From: Haberlea rhodopensis
Taxonomy: Eukaryota; Streptophyta; Magnoliopsida; Lamiales; Gesneriaceae
Direction: 5' to 3'
Assembly (NCBI GenBank): GCA_907163345.1
Contig: CAJQUN010000056.1
Span: 2,666,001-2,730,000, forward strand
DNA length: 64,000 nt
This document shows, in pieces, positions 49,660 through 61,339 of this stretch. The first letter of the stretch is position 1. Each line of letters begins with the position of its first letter. The translations under genes and the position numbers were made by a program. A model generated the notes under the pieces. It did no database searches. It saw only the letters and a list, made by a program, of their open reading frames with translations, and was not told the DNA's origin.

Positions 49660-51285
49660 TGTTAGGTTTTGGAAACCCGATAATCTTGGTTTTGATGTTA
49701 ACAAAACTTTTTATTGTGTTGTTAACATATTTCATCAAGTGTGCAGTTCATAGATCATAATTAAGAGCTTGATGAATTACAATGAAGTAGCTTGAAAATA
49801 TCAAGTTGGACCAAGACTGAAATCCTGGCAGAGCGGATTGTTTTGATCATATCTCATAGCTAGGATATTGAAATGGCATGCTTCCAAAGAGGTTGAACAG
49901 CCAACTCAAAATAATAAAAGTCATATTTCACAACAGATCGGCTAGTTCGAATGTTATCAAGGAGAAAAGACGTCTGCAAGATCGAGTTGTACCGCGAAGA
50001 AACAGCAAGCTGTTACAACAAGCAATTGTCAGTCTGTTGGGCATAACTCTTAGCTCGCTTATCAGAATGAGACGATTCAGTATGGGTTAGAAAGCTAAAA
50101 CAAAGATCTACAAGTCATCTTTTGAAGTCAAAGACTGAATCGGACGTTAAGATGGCCAAAACGCTTCTGCAAGTCACGTCATGTGATGTTGCATCCAGCA
50201 AACATACAGCAGGACCATTGCCTCGTATTTCGAGCATAACTCTCTCATACGAACTTGAAATCGAGCGATTCTTGATTCCGTGGAAAGCTAAGAGAAATGG
50301 CTACAAATGTGAATCACTTTGCCCAGAAATCAAAGAATCAAGAGCTACAAGCAACAGATCGGAAGAGCAAATTTATCAATCTGTTTTGTATCAAGCTGAT
50401 TGTCCAGACAGATCCGGCCAGACTGATCTGCCCAAGTTGATCCGGCCAGACTGATCTGTACAAGACTGATCTGGCCAGTCCGGTCCAAAATACAAAGAGC
50501 CCAGAAACCAGAATATGACTGTTGTAAGCTCGGGAATGACGCAGAACCTTTTCCAACGGGCATATTCTTGTGTCTAACGTATATATCATTGTTTGGGGCT
50601 ATATGTACAAGTCTTGGAAGATCAAATAAGGTGATTGAATATCAATCCAAGCCTTCCAAAGCAAACCCAATTGGGATTCAATTGCGAAACTTCAAAGACA
50701 AAAGTTGTTAAATGAAGAGCACTCCCCACACCTTTGGCATCACGTACCTGGCTATATCAGATCTAGTTAGGGATCATTTGTGCCATATATATTCACTCTA
50801 TTCATTGTATTTGAGAGCTTAATAGATGAGTGAATATCATTGTAATGGTTGATGATTAATCACAACCGATTGAGAGGTCTTTGTACGTGAGACATTAAAG
50901 AACATACCTAGTTGAGTTGCTAGGAGTTCTAGTTGGATGGGGCATTCCCAACTGGATCGGGTTTGTACAACGGGATTGTATAAATCAAAGTCTTCTAGTG
51001 GAATCCTTCCATGCGGTGGAAGAAGGGAGACGTAGAAGGATTACACCACCTTCGAACTTTCATAAATAAATGCTTGTTTATTTACTTTACTTGCATATCT
51101 TTAAAATGTCTTTCAATAGTTAATCGGCTATAGAGCAGGTTATTTTGAGTGTCTTCCGCTCGATTTTATAACCGAACTCGATATAATCTCTCGGTGTAAT
51201 TATTTCAAGAACACGAGCTATTGAAGCTCAAGTTGGTTGAACTCGGGTGTGGACTGGCCACCCACCCCCAGAATCGATCCTGACA
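49660..51285 (+). repeat. 3' LTR of the second copia-type family
   Basis: 1626 bp, from TGTTAGGTTTTGG to GATCCTGACA. Near 50400-50480 it holds short repeats of the type GATC[TC]GGCCAGACTGATC. The last 350 bp include a block (GGATTACACCACCTTCGAAC, about 51038) also present in the other copia LTRs. Confidence 0.85.
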
Positions 51286-51636
51286 TAATGTATTATGATG
51301 AGATTGTGTTATTAATTGATAATTGAAATATAAGTAATTTCAGTAATTATTGTTGTGATAAATTGCTCATTACAATAGAGCTAATGATTATGAATATGTG
51401 TACATTAAATCGTTGTTGATGATTTAACTGAATTTGGAGTTGATGATTCTAGATATTGTGAGAATAGTAACAGTTTGAGACTTGTCACATAGTTGTGGTA
51501 TACTCAGGGAGTATTTGGTTAATTACATCATTATATTCTGTAAATTATTAATTGCATATACGATAATATTGAGATTATGTTGTTGATATGCTCACCCTAT
51601 GTGGGGTTGTTATTGTTGAAACAGATGGACATATAC
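51286..51636 (+). repeat. Gypsy-type LTR, left part
   Basis: Non-coding. It ends in a CTCACCCTATGTGGGGTTGTTATT block similar to 2607 and 60849. The LTR is interrupted at 51637 by a solo LTR and resumes at 53384. Confidence 0.55.
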
Positions 51637-53378
51637 TGTTGGAACCGAAGATGGGGTGTGAATGAGGTTCCTTGGCTTCTTTAGCGATTTAAAGTGATTT
51701 TGCAAAAGTCGATTTTGCGCTGCGGAAGACTTCAAGTCAATCGATCAATGAACAATAAGATATAATAAAGTAAATGCGTAATGTAAATAAAGCAATAAAG
51801 AACACAAGTATTTGTTATAGAAGTTCCGCGAATCGCCTGCGTCTCCTCTTCCCGGTTAGAAAACGTCCAACCGAGGTTCCACTAGAACACTTCGATCTTG
51901 GCCTTGAGGGCTCCAAGGGTAGCCACAAACAAACTCTTCCCGAGTCACACACTATTCACGAGTCTTCTTGGCCTTAAGGGCTCCAATGATAGCCACAAAC
52001 ATGCACCAACTTCACTTGTTGATGACTTATACAATTTCCAACTTGCGTCGGTGTTGGAGGACCTTACAACAATTCAAATAACACCTTCACGGTGTAACCA
52101 AATGAAGAACAAAAGCTCTCACACGAGAAATGAATTACAAACTCTCAGTACAACACAAATGTATGAAGTTTGCAATGCTAGATTGAATTTAATTGAACAA
52201 AGCTTTCTTTTATTGTATTCTCTTGTTTCTTGTCTTCAACTTGAGCCAATCATCCACACTTATAGTGTAGGAGGCTCACAAAGGTCATACTAGCCGTTTA
52301 TAGTCGTTAGCAATAATTTTGGACTAAAATACGCGCCATCGCCAAGTCCATCGCCTCGGGCGATCTCCATCGCCACGTTCTAATGGTCACATGCTGCACA
52401 GATCGTCTCAGGCAATCCCGAATCGCCTGGGGCGATCTCAATTGAATAAAAATACCGTAGGTAAAGTTCTGGATCGCCTGAGATTGCCTCGGGCTATCCG
52501 TGCATCGCCTGGGGCGATTGTGCCTTGAAAAATTGCCTTAGGAACCATTCTGGATCGCCTAGGGCGACAGATCACCAGGCACACGCCCGTGGCATTGCCT
52601 CAGTCGATGGTGCGCGGCGTTGGCACGCGTGGCTCGGATCGCCTGAAACTATCTCCTAGATTTTAACAACTTCAAACTTTGCACGTTTTGACCATCTTAA
52701 GCTCGTTTTTGGGAAATGTGGTGAACATCAAAGTTGTAGAATATCCTCTTAGTTACACATGGACACAAAAAGCATCAAATTTCATTAAGGTATGAAGAAG
52801 TTATGCCCAAAATGCTACAGCCGCTCCAACCTTGCTACAATCTGCACTTGCTATGACTTCCATGCCATTTTGCTCCTTGATGAAATCTGAATTGGACTGA
52901 GATGTTTGAATATGCTAGAATTTTGAGTTGGCTTTTCAACCTCTTCGATTCACGCCATTCGGATCATCGAGCCAAGAGATAATATCAAAACATTGCACTG
53001 CGCTCCAAGTGGCTTCTATACGAATTTGCCCACCAACAGACCATTGGTTTGTGGGTCTTCATAACATCATAAAATATTATTTCAACATCATTCTACACAT
53101 GTTGAACACTAATTATCATCGTTCATAGATGTCTTTCCTCTCATCCAAGTTCAGTAGATTCCTTGATAAAAATCATCGCTTGTCCTATGAACTCGCATAT
53201 GTTGTTGTATAACTTGGGTTCTCTTCCATTGGTCTTCCCAACCAATTTATAAATCTAACCATGTACACTAAGTAGACACATTAGTATAACAAACACAAGT
53301 TTTGTTGATCATCAAAACCCATGAATAATTTGGAGATTAATTAAGCATTAAACTCAACGATGCGTTTAAGGCTCAACA
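51637..53378 (-). mobile_element. Solo LTR, 1742 bp, with perfect target duplication
   Basis: In + orientation it runs from TGTTGGAACCGAAG to TTAAGGCTCAACA. It is flanked by TATAC at 51632-51636 and 53379-53383. There is no internal region, so it is a solo LTR left by recombination. In transcription sense (-) it starts TGTTGAGCCTTAAACG. It contains a cluster of GATCGCC/GGCGATC palindromes and, near 51850-51920, the TTCTAGTGGAA block shared with the copia LTRs. The ORFs 51774-51977 and 51898-52293 are LTR artefacts. Confidence 0.92.
52320..52680. repeat. Cluster of ATCGCCTGRGGCGAT-type palindromes, copy 1
   Basis: About eight to ten degenerate copies of a 14-16 bp palindrome, for example ATCGCCTGGGGCGATC (about 52427) and ATCGCCTAGGGCGAC (about 52554), spaced 20-60 bp apart within the solo LTR. 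Local GC content is far above the surroundings. Confidence 0.85.
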
Positions 53379-53383
53379 TATAC

Positions 53384-53834
53384 AACAATGATTTTGGGAA
53401 AATGAGTTTGTACTGGTGCGTGAGGATGCTCCAGGAGCGAGGTACCAGTGTTGGTATGGAGTAATGTCTTTCATACAAATAGATATACAATCAATTGTTC
53501 AATGCTCGTCTGTGAGCATTTTGGCATGTTTAATGGTTTGTATAATTGTGCTTGATACTTCTCTTTTCATTAGACTACTGCTTGCAATTTAAATGGGAGT
53601 AAATATTGCATGATAAATTGAGAATATGTTATTAGTGCAATAATGAGTGTGTACTTATATGAATGGAGTATTGTCGAGAATTTAGAGGGATTCTGTTCAA
53701 AATTTTTATGGAAGACATGTTATAATAAAGAAGCATGTAAGAGAATCCATAAATAGATGATATGAATGTATGCACTAATGAACAATGATGAATGCACTAA
53801 TGACGTGATTAAGAGATAGGGTCCTTATATTAGT
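53384..53834 (+). repeat. Gypsy-type LTR, right part
   Basis: Continues the LTR broken at 51637. It has the GCTCGTCTGTGAGC block (about 53506), a TGTATGCACTAATG block and the end GGGTCCTTATA, matching the end of the LTR at 61339 (GGGTCCTTACA). Confidence 0.7.
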
Positions 53835-53842
53835 AGTATCAG

Positions 53843-53855
53843 AGCAGTGGTTAGT
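53843..53855 (+). other. Primer binding site of the gypsy-type element
   Basis: AGTATCAGAGCAG, one base off TGGTATCAGAGC, about 8 bases after the LTR end. It identifies the preceding LTR as a 5' LTR. Confidence 0.65.
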
Positions 53856-55365
53856 TATTTGTGTTGTTTAAGGGCGAATAGATGTGTTGAGACAATTGAA
53901 TAGCATGCTATTTTACATGATTGTAGTCTGGCATTTGTGCGGTGCGATAATTATATGCTTCTATGCGTATCTTATATGAAGTAATGGAGAATTTGCTATT
54001 GCTAACCATTGTGGTTACATGATCGTATGGAATATGGGAAATGTGATATTGAGTTATAACCGGTGATGTCAATAAACATACCCACTGAAGTGGTATTGTT
54101 TAATGATTACAATAAGTGGGTAACTATTTAAATAGTATATATTGTTTGAACGTGTGGTAGTAATGATGTTTCTTTAAATTAACGATGAATGATATACTAT
54201 ACTGATAGAGTTCAGTGTTGATAGTTGAGCAACAAACGATATGTCATGCTGGCAGTATTCTGTATTAATAATGATTTGATATTGTTGCTAATGGAAGGAT
54301 AAATGAATTTTATTGAAGTTAAGCACTTGTTATATATATGCATACAGTGCTGAGAAACTCGATTTTGTAGGGAATGAGAACGAGATATGATGTCTGATAA
54401 CAAGAACTGTGGACAATACTGCGTTGTTGGTTGATGAAAATAGGTTATATGATGATCGAGTATGAGTACGTTGTGATTAATAGAATGTAGGTATACGTGA
54501 GTTATACACATGCAATAATATTTGATGTGATATAATGGGGTATCTATGAGATTATATGGGATGTGAGACACCTCTCGAGTCCAATGGACAAAGTGCTACA
54601 TGTATGGGGGTCACCTTTTGAGCCTAAGGGGAAAAATGTCATGTTCATGTGAGTCACCTCTTGAGCATACGGAGCAAAGTGCTATATTCAGGAATACTTG
54701 CCGCTGTTACAATAAGCGATGGGTATTGTGAAATGGAATACTTGTCGCTGTTAAACGAAGCGAGATGTATTGTGAAATGGAATACTTGCCGATGTTACAC
54801 GAAGTGAGGGGTATTGATTGTGTATCGTTGTTGGGCAATGATTATTGTGTACCGCCGTTGGACGATGAGTAATATGTACCGCCGTAGTATTGCTATTGTG
54901 TTAGCAATGAATATTGATGTGACGTTATTATATTAACAATGTATATTGATTATGTGTTGATTTCATATGACAGTGAACGTTGTGTTGTTAATATTCACAT
55001 TGTTGTTCCTTGGGTACATGAGATGTAGACCCAAGAATATGTTAGCATGTTCAGAGAAACGTGGAGTTGAGGTAAACCATTTTATTTGGTTTAGCATGTG
55101 AATGTGTGTTGATATACGTTGGTTTGCATTATCTCAGTTGAGTTATATTGATTTATAAGAATCAATTATACAGATAAAATAGTAGTAAGAAATTAGAATG
55201 AAACATATTATTGCTATGTTCATTACTATTGTTGCAGTAACGAGACATGGTGGAGTATAACCACTGTAGGAATATCGATGGATGGTATTCGTTGACGTGA
55301 TAATGATCGAGTAATGACAATTGTTGTGTAATGATATTTGTCTCTTTGAAAGCATGCTAAATTGG
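53856..55365 (+). repeat. Degraded internal / LTR-derived gypsy sequence
   Basis: No gag-pol motifs. At 54560-54900 there are short tandem phrases: GAATACTTG[CT]CGCTGTTA-type units (about 54690, 54738, 54782) and GTGTACCGCCGTTGGACGATG-type units (about 54855). These resemble the repeat zone of the LTR at 60440-60550, so the stretch may be a second, decayed LTR. Confidence 0.5.
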
Positions 55366-56770
55366 TATATTGGACAAGAATGAATGACATTTATGAACAA
55401 CCAAAATAAGTGTTCTACATGTATAGAATGATGTTGGAACAATATTTTATGATGGGATGAAGACCTACGAACCAATGGTCCATTGGTGGCCAAATTCGTA
55501 TAGAAGCCAATTTGGGCACAACATGATATTTTGATTATATCTCATGGCTCGATGATCCGAATGACGTGATTCTAAAGAGGTTGGAAAGCCAACTCAAAAT
55601 TCTATATTTCGTATTCAAACATCTCAGTCCAATTCAGATTGCATCATGGAGCAAAATGACATGGAAGTCATAGCAAGGTTGGAGCGGCTGTAGCATTTTG
55701 GGCATAATTTTTTCATACCATATGGAATTCAATGATTTCGGTGTCCACCCTTAGCCAAGAGGAAGGGCTACACCTTTGATGTTTACCACTTTTCCCAGAA
55801 ACGAGCTTAAAATGGTCGATACGTGCAAAGTTTGAGATTGTTGAACTCTTGGCAGATAGTTTCAGGCGATCCGAGCCATGCGTGCCTGCGCCAACACCAT
55901 CGACTGAAGCAATGGCATGGTGTGCGTGCATGATAGTCTCAGGTGATCCAAGATAGTCTCAGGCGATCCAAAGATAGTCTCAGATGATCCAAGATCGTTT
56001 CAGGCGATCTACTGTTAGCCTGAGGCGATGCATTTTTACTGTTCATATTTTGGCACGACCCTATTTTTTCGTGGCGATCGCCTGAGGCGATGTCGGCGAA
56101 CGCCCAAGGCAATCCATGTCAGTTTCAAATATTTTGGACATTGGGCTGCGGCCATCCAAGATAGTTTCAGGGGATGGTGCACATTTTTTTTGTCAAATAT
56201 GGCTCCTAACGGCTATAAACGGCTATAAACTGCTAGTTGGCTCTTTTCTTCACTTGGGAACATCCTACACTATATAATTGGTGGATTTGGGGTGGCACAA
56301 CACAACACAACAACCTATAACAAAGATAAACACAAGATTTTCTCAAGATTACACATTTATCATTCAAGTTCATCATTTTGAGTTTAGTTTCATTTATGAG
56401 AGTGTGAGGCTTATTTCTATAAGTCATTTGTTGTTGTGAGAGTTGGTGCTTGAGTTTGTAAACACTGTGAAGGTGTAATTTGTTGTTGCATACAAGTTGT
56501 AAATCGTTGTAAAGTCCTCCAAAACCTGCGCAAGTTGGAAAATTGTATAAGTCATCAACAAGTGAAGTTGATGCATGTTTGTGCCTATCCTTGGAGCCCT
56601 TAAGGCCAAGAAGACTCTTGAAGAGTGTGGGATTCGGGAAGAGTTTGTTTGTGGCTATCATTTGAGCCCTTAAGGCCAAGAAGACTCGTGAAGAGTGTGT
56701 GACTTGTGAAGAGTTTGTTTGTGGCTAACTTGGATCCCTCAAGGCCAAGATCGAAGTTGTTCTAGTGGAA
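55366..56770 (+). repeat. Second copy of the 1.74-kb LTR family, opposite orientation
   Basis: The reverse complement matches 51880-53150 of the solo LTR, from the ATTTTATGATGG region through GCATTTTGGGCATAA to CTTAAGGCCAAGAAGACTC. Both ends are missing (about 200 bp at the 5' side and 250 bp at the 3' side). The two copies form a large inverted repeat separated by about 2 kb. Within it a unit with GTTTGTTTGTGGCTA occurs twice (about 56573-56650 and 56651-56730). Confidence 0.8.
55860..56180. repeat. Cluster of GATCGCC/GGCGATC palindromes, copy 2
   Basis: Repeats of AGATAGTCTCAGGCGATCCA (about 55950-56000) plus a clean palindrome GATCGCCTGAGGCGATG at about 56078. It is equivalent to 52320-52680, but with locally amplified half-sites. 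Confidence 0.82.
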
Positions 56771-57282
56771 TATCTATTTTAGTAACTATTTTACTTGATT
56801 TCATTAATTCAATAGCATTTTCAAAATAATTTAAATGGTTCATATGACAAATTATATAGTTTTAATTGGTTTACTGTTCAAAATTGGACATGGGTGTTTC
56901 AATTTTTAGAGAAATTATGAAAGGGTACCAATACAAAATAATAATTCAACTAAATTTGGAAAAAAATCAACGCTACATAAACATCTATTTTCAAGAAACC
57001 CAATTCAGATAAGTCCAATTACTTAATCAAAAATTCATTCTCTTCCCTCATTATCGTCTTCTTCTCCCATTCTCTTCCCTCCTATTTTATATGTCCAATC
57101 ATTTCTCCTCAATGGAGGCTTCAACCTGCAAATCCTTGGTCATAGGATGAAGCTGTGCAAGATTGCTGTGAAAGATTGCTGTCGAAAAAGAAAAAGAATT
57201 TCAGATTTCCAATGTTAATGTCAAAAAATGGGATCAAGAACCTAGGATGATTCGAAGCATGGTTTGCAAAAATGGGAATGGA
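56771..57282. other. Non-coding junction between LTR copy and gypsy gag
   Basis: AT-rich without genes to about 57100. After that a purine-rich part leads to the gag ATG at 57283. No primer site or LTR was found here. Confidence 0.35.
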
Positions 57283-58037
57283 ATGGCCGGAACAGACGGA
57301 ACAGAATGGGAACAGCTTCTTCCGTTGCAAAGTTTTCATCCGCCTAGATTTGAGGGGACAGAGACAGGGGAGGAAGCATTAGAATGACAAGAAAGGATTG
57401 AGCAGATCTTTGTATCTGACCTTGTGCTAGGACTGCTTGGTTAAGACTAGCGGAGTTTCAATTGGGTAAGAAGTCTTCCATATGGTGGAAGACGACAATG
57501 ATGGAGTTGAGAGCTCACGACATGTTGGTGGACTGTACTTTATTTCAGACCCGATTTCTGAACCGGTATTTTTCTGCTGCTGCTAGACAGATGAAAGAGG
57601 ATGAGTTCACCAACCTGAAGCAAGGCAATATGACTGTCTCGGACTATGCCATGCATTATTCATCGTTGTTGAGGTATGTCCCTCATATCGCTACCAATGG
57701 GCATGCCAAGATGAGGCACTTCTTGAAGGGTTTGAGGCCAGAACTGTTTGACCGGGTTATCTCCAATAACCCCAGCTCTTTTGATGATGCTCTTACTAGA
57801 GCAGAGCTGGCAGAGATTGGAGTCGGTGCTTATACTGATGATGTACCCCCACAAGTTCCATCGCAAAGATCTTCATCTGATAATCTGAGGCCTCGGGGAG
57901 GATCTTTTAAATCATGTGGGACTTCTTTTTCTTCCCGATTTAGTGGTAGGCGGACGGATAGTCGGAAACAAGGGGACCGGAGGGGCAGTGCATCCACCAT
58001 TAGGGGACCAACTCAAGAAGTAGAGTTGGAGAAGTGA
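57283..58037 (+). pseudogene. Ty3/gypsy gag (Retrotrans_gag), broken
   Basis: The frame opens at ATG 57283 with LQSFHPPRFEGTE-like sequence, then a TGA at 57385 and further frame loss before 57462. From there the gag core is clear: FLNRYFSAAARQMKEDEF, NLKQGNMTVSDYAMHYSSL, HFLKGLRPELFDRV, as in Tekay/Del-type chromoviruses. It ends in an Arg/Ser/Gly-rich stretch at 58037. No frameshift-free path to the zinc knuckle remains. Confidence 0.88.
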
Positions 58038-58219
58038 AGTGTCATTTCTGTGGAGGGCCGCATTTCATGCATGACTGTTCTGCATGTTACAGATGTGGCA
58101 AGTCGGGCCATATTGCTCGGCATTATCCTAACCGTGAAGGACAAACTGACCTGAGGGAAGGTAGAGGGAGATTTTCTAGCGGGACAATGCAGCAGAGGCG
58201 ACCAATGGTGCCTCGATAG
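58034..58219 (+). pseudogene. Gypsy nucleocapsid zinc knuckle with lost final Cys
   Basis: Contains CHFCGG and the knuckle CYRCGKSGHIARHYP. The last Cys of CCHC is Tyr (TAT at 58124-58126), a single G-to-A change, so zinc binding is probably lost. The frame is offset from the preceding gag. Confidence 0.85.
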
Positions 58220-58300
58220 TTGGGAGGTCAGGCGATGGGGCTACCTCAAGGATAGGTTTATGCACTGACTAGGGAGCAGATCGAGGCAGCTCCATAAGAG

Positions 58301-59548
58301 GTGATAGCTGGTACGTGTCATTTATTTACATATTCCGCTTTTATTTTGATAGACACAGGTGCTTCACACTCCTTTGTGTCTGCGGATTTTGTGGAGAGAC
58401 ATCTTATGTGCACATCTCCGTTACCCACGCCTCTTATGGTCTCGACACCCACTGGAAGGAATGTTATTGCTGATCAGTTCCTTGCTGATTGCCTCATTTA
58501 TTTTGAGGGGAATGAATTGAAGACGGATTTGATCGTTTGGATATGTCAGATTTTGATGCATTGTGCGCATCGATATACTGAACAGATATCAGGCAGTGGT
58601 AGATTCCGACAGAGGACGGTACGGTGTCGATCTGATATGGGGATTCAGTGGACTTTCTATGGGAATGGTTCTCGTGCGAAGATTCCGTTGATATCGGCTG
58701 TCAAAATGTCACGGTTATTGGAACGTGGACATACGAGTTATCTTATTTATGCCGTGGACTTGGCGGAAAAGAATAAGGAATTGAGGATTGAGGATGTACC
58801 CGTAGTGGCAGAGTTTGCCGATGTGTTTCCGGAGGAAATTCTAGGGTTCCCGCCGACTAGAGAGGTCGAGTTTGGGATTGAGTTGTTATCGGGAAAGTCC
58901 GCTATTTCTCGTGCCCCTTATAGGATGGCACCAGAGGAGTTAAGGGAATTGAAGGAGCAGTTACCGGAACTCCTTGACAAGGGACATATACGCCCTAGCG
59001 TATCGCCTTGGGGTGCGCCAGTTCATTTCGTTAAGAAGAAGAATGGTTCGAAGCGTTTGTGCATCGATTACCGGCAACTGAATAAGACAACGGTGAAGAA
59101 CAAGTATCCTCTCCCAAGGATTGATGACTTATTTGATCAGTTGCAGGGTACGAAGCTATATAGCAAGATTGATTTGAGGTCAGGATACCATCAGATACAG
59201 GTTAGGGAGGAGGATGTTCAGAAGACAGCATTCCGGACTCGGTATGGGCACTACGAATTCTTAGTTATGCCGTTCGTTGTGACGAATGTCGCGGCTGTCT
59301 TTATGAGTCTGATGAACCGGGTGTTCCAACCATATCTTGACCAGTTCGTCATAGTGTTTATTAAGGACATACTTATCTACTCTCGGAGTGAGGAGGAGCA
59401 AGTGAAACACTTGCGGACAGTGCTCCAGATCCTCAGGGATAATCAGTTGTTTGCCAAGCTCAGCAAGTGTGAATTCTGGTTGAGCAGCGTGGTGTTTTTG
59501 GGACATGCCATCTCTAGAGTGGGATATCAGTGGATCCCAAGAAAGTAG
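58301..59548 (+). pseudogene. Gypsy protease remnant and reverse transcriptase (dead)
   Basis: The protease active site [11 protein letters not shown] is followed by VERHLM; the rest of the protease is scrambled or shortened. From about 58680 the linker [16 protein letters not shown] and then RT motifs appear: [63 protein letters not shown]. The catalytic box reads [10 protein letters not shown], where the family has FIDD: a Lys codon AAG at 59363-59365 replaces the first Asp, which should abolish activity. [13 protein letters not shown] is also off-consensus (normally MPFGLTNAPAVFM). The frame is lost at about 59525. Confidence 0.92.
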
Positions 59549-59899
59549 AGGCCGTGATGGAGTGGTCTGCACCCACTTCGGTGCCCGAGATACGAAGCTT
59601 CCTTGTTTAGCTGGTTATTACCGACGTTTTGTCGAGGGATTCTCAAATATTACTAAGCCTTTTACATAGTTGACTCAAAAGGGAGTACCATTCTACTGGT
59701 CTGAGGCTTGTGAGCAGAGCTTCCAAGAGTTGAAGCATCGGTTGACGACATCGCCTGTGTTAGTGATTCCTACGGAGAACAAGAGGTTTGTTCTATATAC
59801 TGATGCATCACTACAGGGCTTGGGATGTGTACTGATGCAAGATAAGCATGTGATAGCTTATGCATCGAGGCAGCTGAAGCCGCATGAGACTAGATATCC
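59549..59899 (+). pseudogene. Gypsy RNase H fragment
   Basis: After a frameshift the sequence reads through EAVMEWSAP and AGYYRRFVEGFS with stops. It then gives RNase H at 59670-59899: [54 protein letters not shown]. It breaks off at TATCCA (59900), where the family continues with HDLELAA. There is no second half and no integrase. Confidence 0.9.
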
Positions 59900-59918
59900 A
59901 TTCTTGGTTGAAATGACT

Positions 59919-61339
59919 ATAACACCCCCATATTCCGTTGATATCGGTTGTCAAAATTGCTGGCCGGCACCGTTTCCTGAAACTTAATTTGTGATGCCGG
60001 GGAATTATTGATGCTAATCCCGGTGTGGTAATAATCCTTAATGGATTTTAATTGTGGCAATTGTGTATTAGTTGCGGTTTTGGGACTCCCGGGAATTTTT
60101 AAATCTGGTATCTGGAGTCGTTGGGTCCAGGGGATGAGATTGTATTCTCGTCGTGGTGATAACCTTGGAATTTGGTTTTTTTGTGAAATTTGGGGTCCGG
60201 AGTACTTTGTACTGGGGCTGGTAATGGAAATAGAGTTTGGGAGTTATTTGCATGTTAGCACTTAACTCATCGGGTCGTGGGACAGGCAAGGTAGAACTCG
60301 AACTACGGATTATAAGCTACGCATGACGTACGAGCATAGCCCCTTAATATTTGCAATTGTTGAGTGCTTGGTACATTGTATTGAGATGAATGTATGGTAT
60401 TTGCTACAAATGTACATATATGCATTGAGAATCATGTGGTGCCGCTTTTGAGCGAGCAATGATGGGATGTTGTCGCCTTTGAGCGAACATCGGTTATGAT
60501 GCCACTGCTGTTGAGCATGCGTGAGAATGAAATGCCGTTATTGTAGAGCGAGCAATGAAATAGAAATATGGAACCATAAGTGAGGTACATGTAATATCTG
60601 TAATCATTGTTTAATGATATGAAATTATTGATTATGATATCGGTATGTGACAAACGAATTCGTTAATCAATGTAATGATTAACCGGCATTTGGGAATTTG
60701 ATGGTTTCAATGATTTTGAGAACAGTGACAGTGCAGGGAATCCCGGATGAGGATGATACCATCCAGGGAGCATCTTTATATTTCATAGCATTTACATTTT
60801 TTGTAAATTATGAATTGTATTATTGTGATTATTGGATTTGGGATATTTGTATGCTCATCCCGTGGAGGGGTTGTCTCTGTTGGGGCAGGTGATTAGGTAC
60901 ATCGATGGCTTTGGAGATGAGCTTGAGCTATGTATTGGAGGTGCTACCAGGGATCGAAATACCAATGACGGTATTGAGCACCGTAATTTATACATTTGAT
61001 ACACGCATACCTATTTGATGCTCGTATGTGAGCACTAGTATGTGTATATGGCATGTATAAGAAGGCAATGGCCTTTCTCTCTTCATTTATAAGTAGCATA
61101 CAATTATTTATTGAATTGCTAAATGAACTGAGAACTTGTTAGTGTATTATATTGGTGCATGAGATGTATGTGGACTTGGTTTGGGAATACTAGACATTAT
61201 ATGGAATAATGTAAAGATTTTTTATTATAAGCATGATGGGCTATGATGATAAGTGGTTTTCCCCTACATGTATGATTGTATGCACTAATGGCATGTATTA
61301 ATACACTAATAACGGGTTAAGGGCACGTGGGTCCTTACA
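59919..61339 (+). repeat. Solo or terminal LTR of a gypsy family
   Basis: Starts TATAACACCCCCATATTCCG (the gypsy-style TGTAACACCCC start, with the first G altered or replaced) and ends GGGTCCTTACA. It contains CTCATCCCGTGGAGGGGTTG (about 60850), GCTCGTATGTGAGC (about 61019), a repeat zone with GAGCGAGCAATG at 60450-60560, and a TGTATGCACTAATG block. It lies within the - strand pararetroviral flank. The 32-bp sequences at its two ends are identical (see findings). Confidence 0.7.

Noticed and set aside
55713..55931. - strand ORFs within 55.7-56.7 kb
   Set aside because: They fall in the LTR copy and match antisense LTR sequence also present in the solo LTR; no protein motif.
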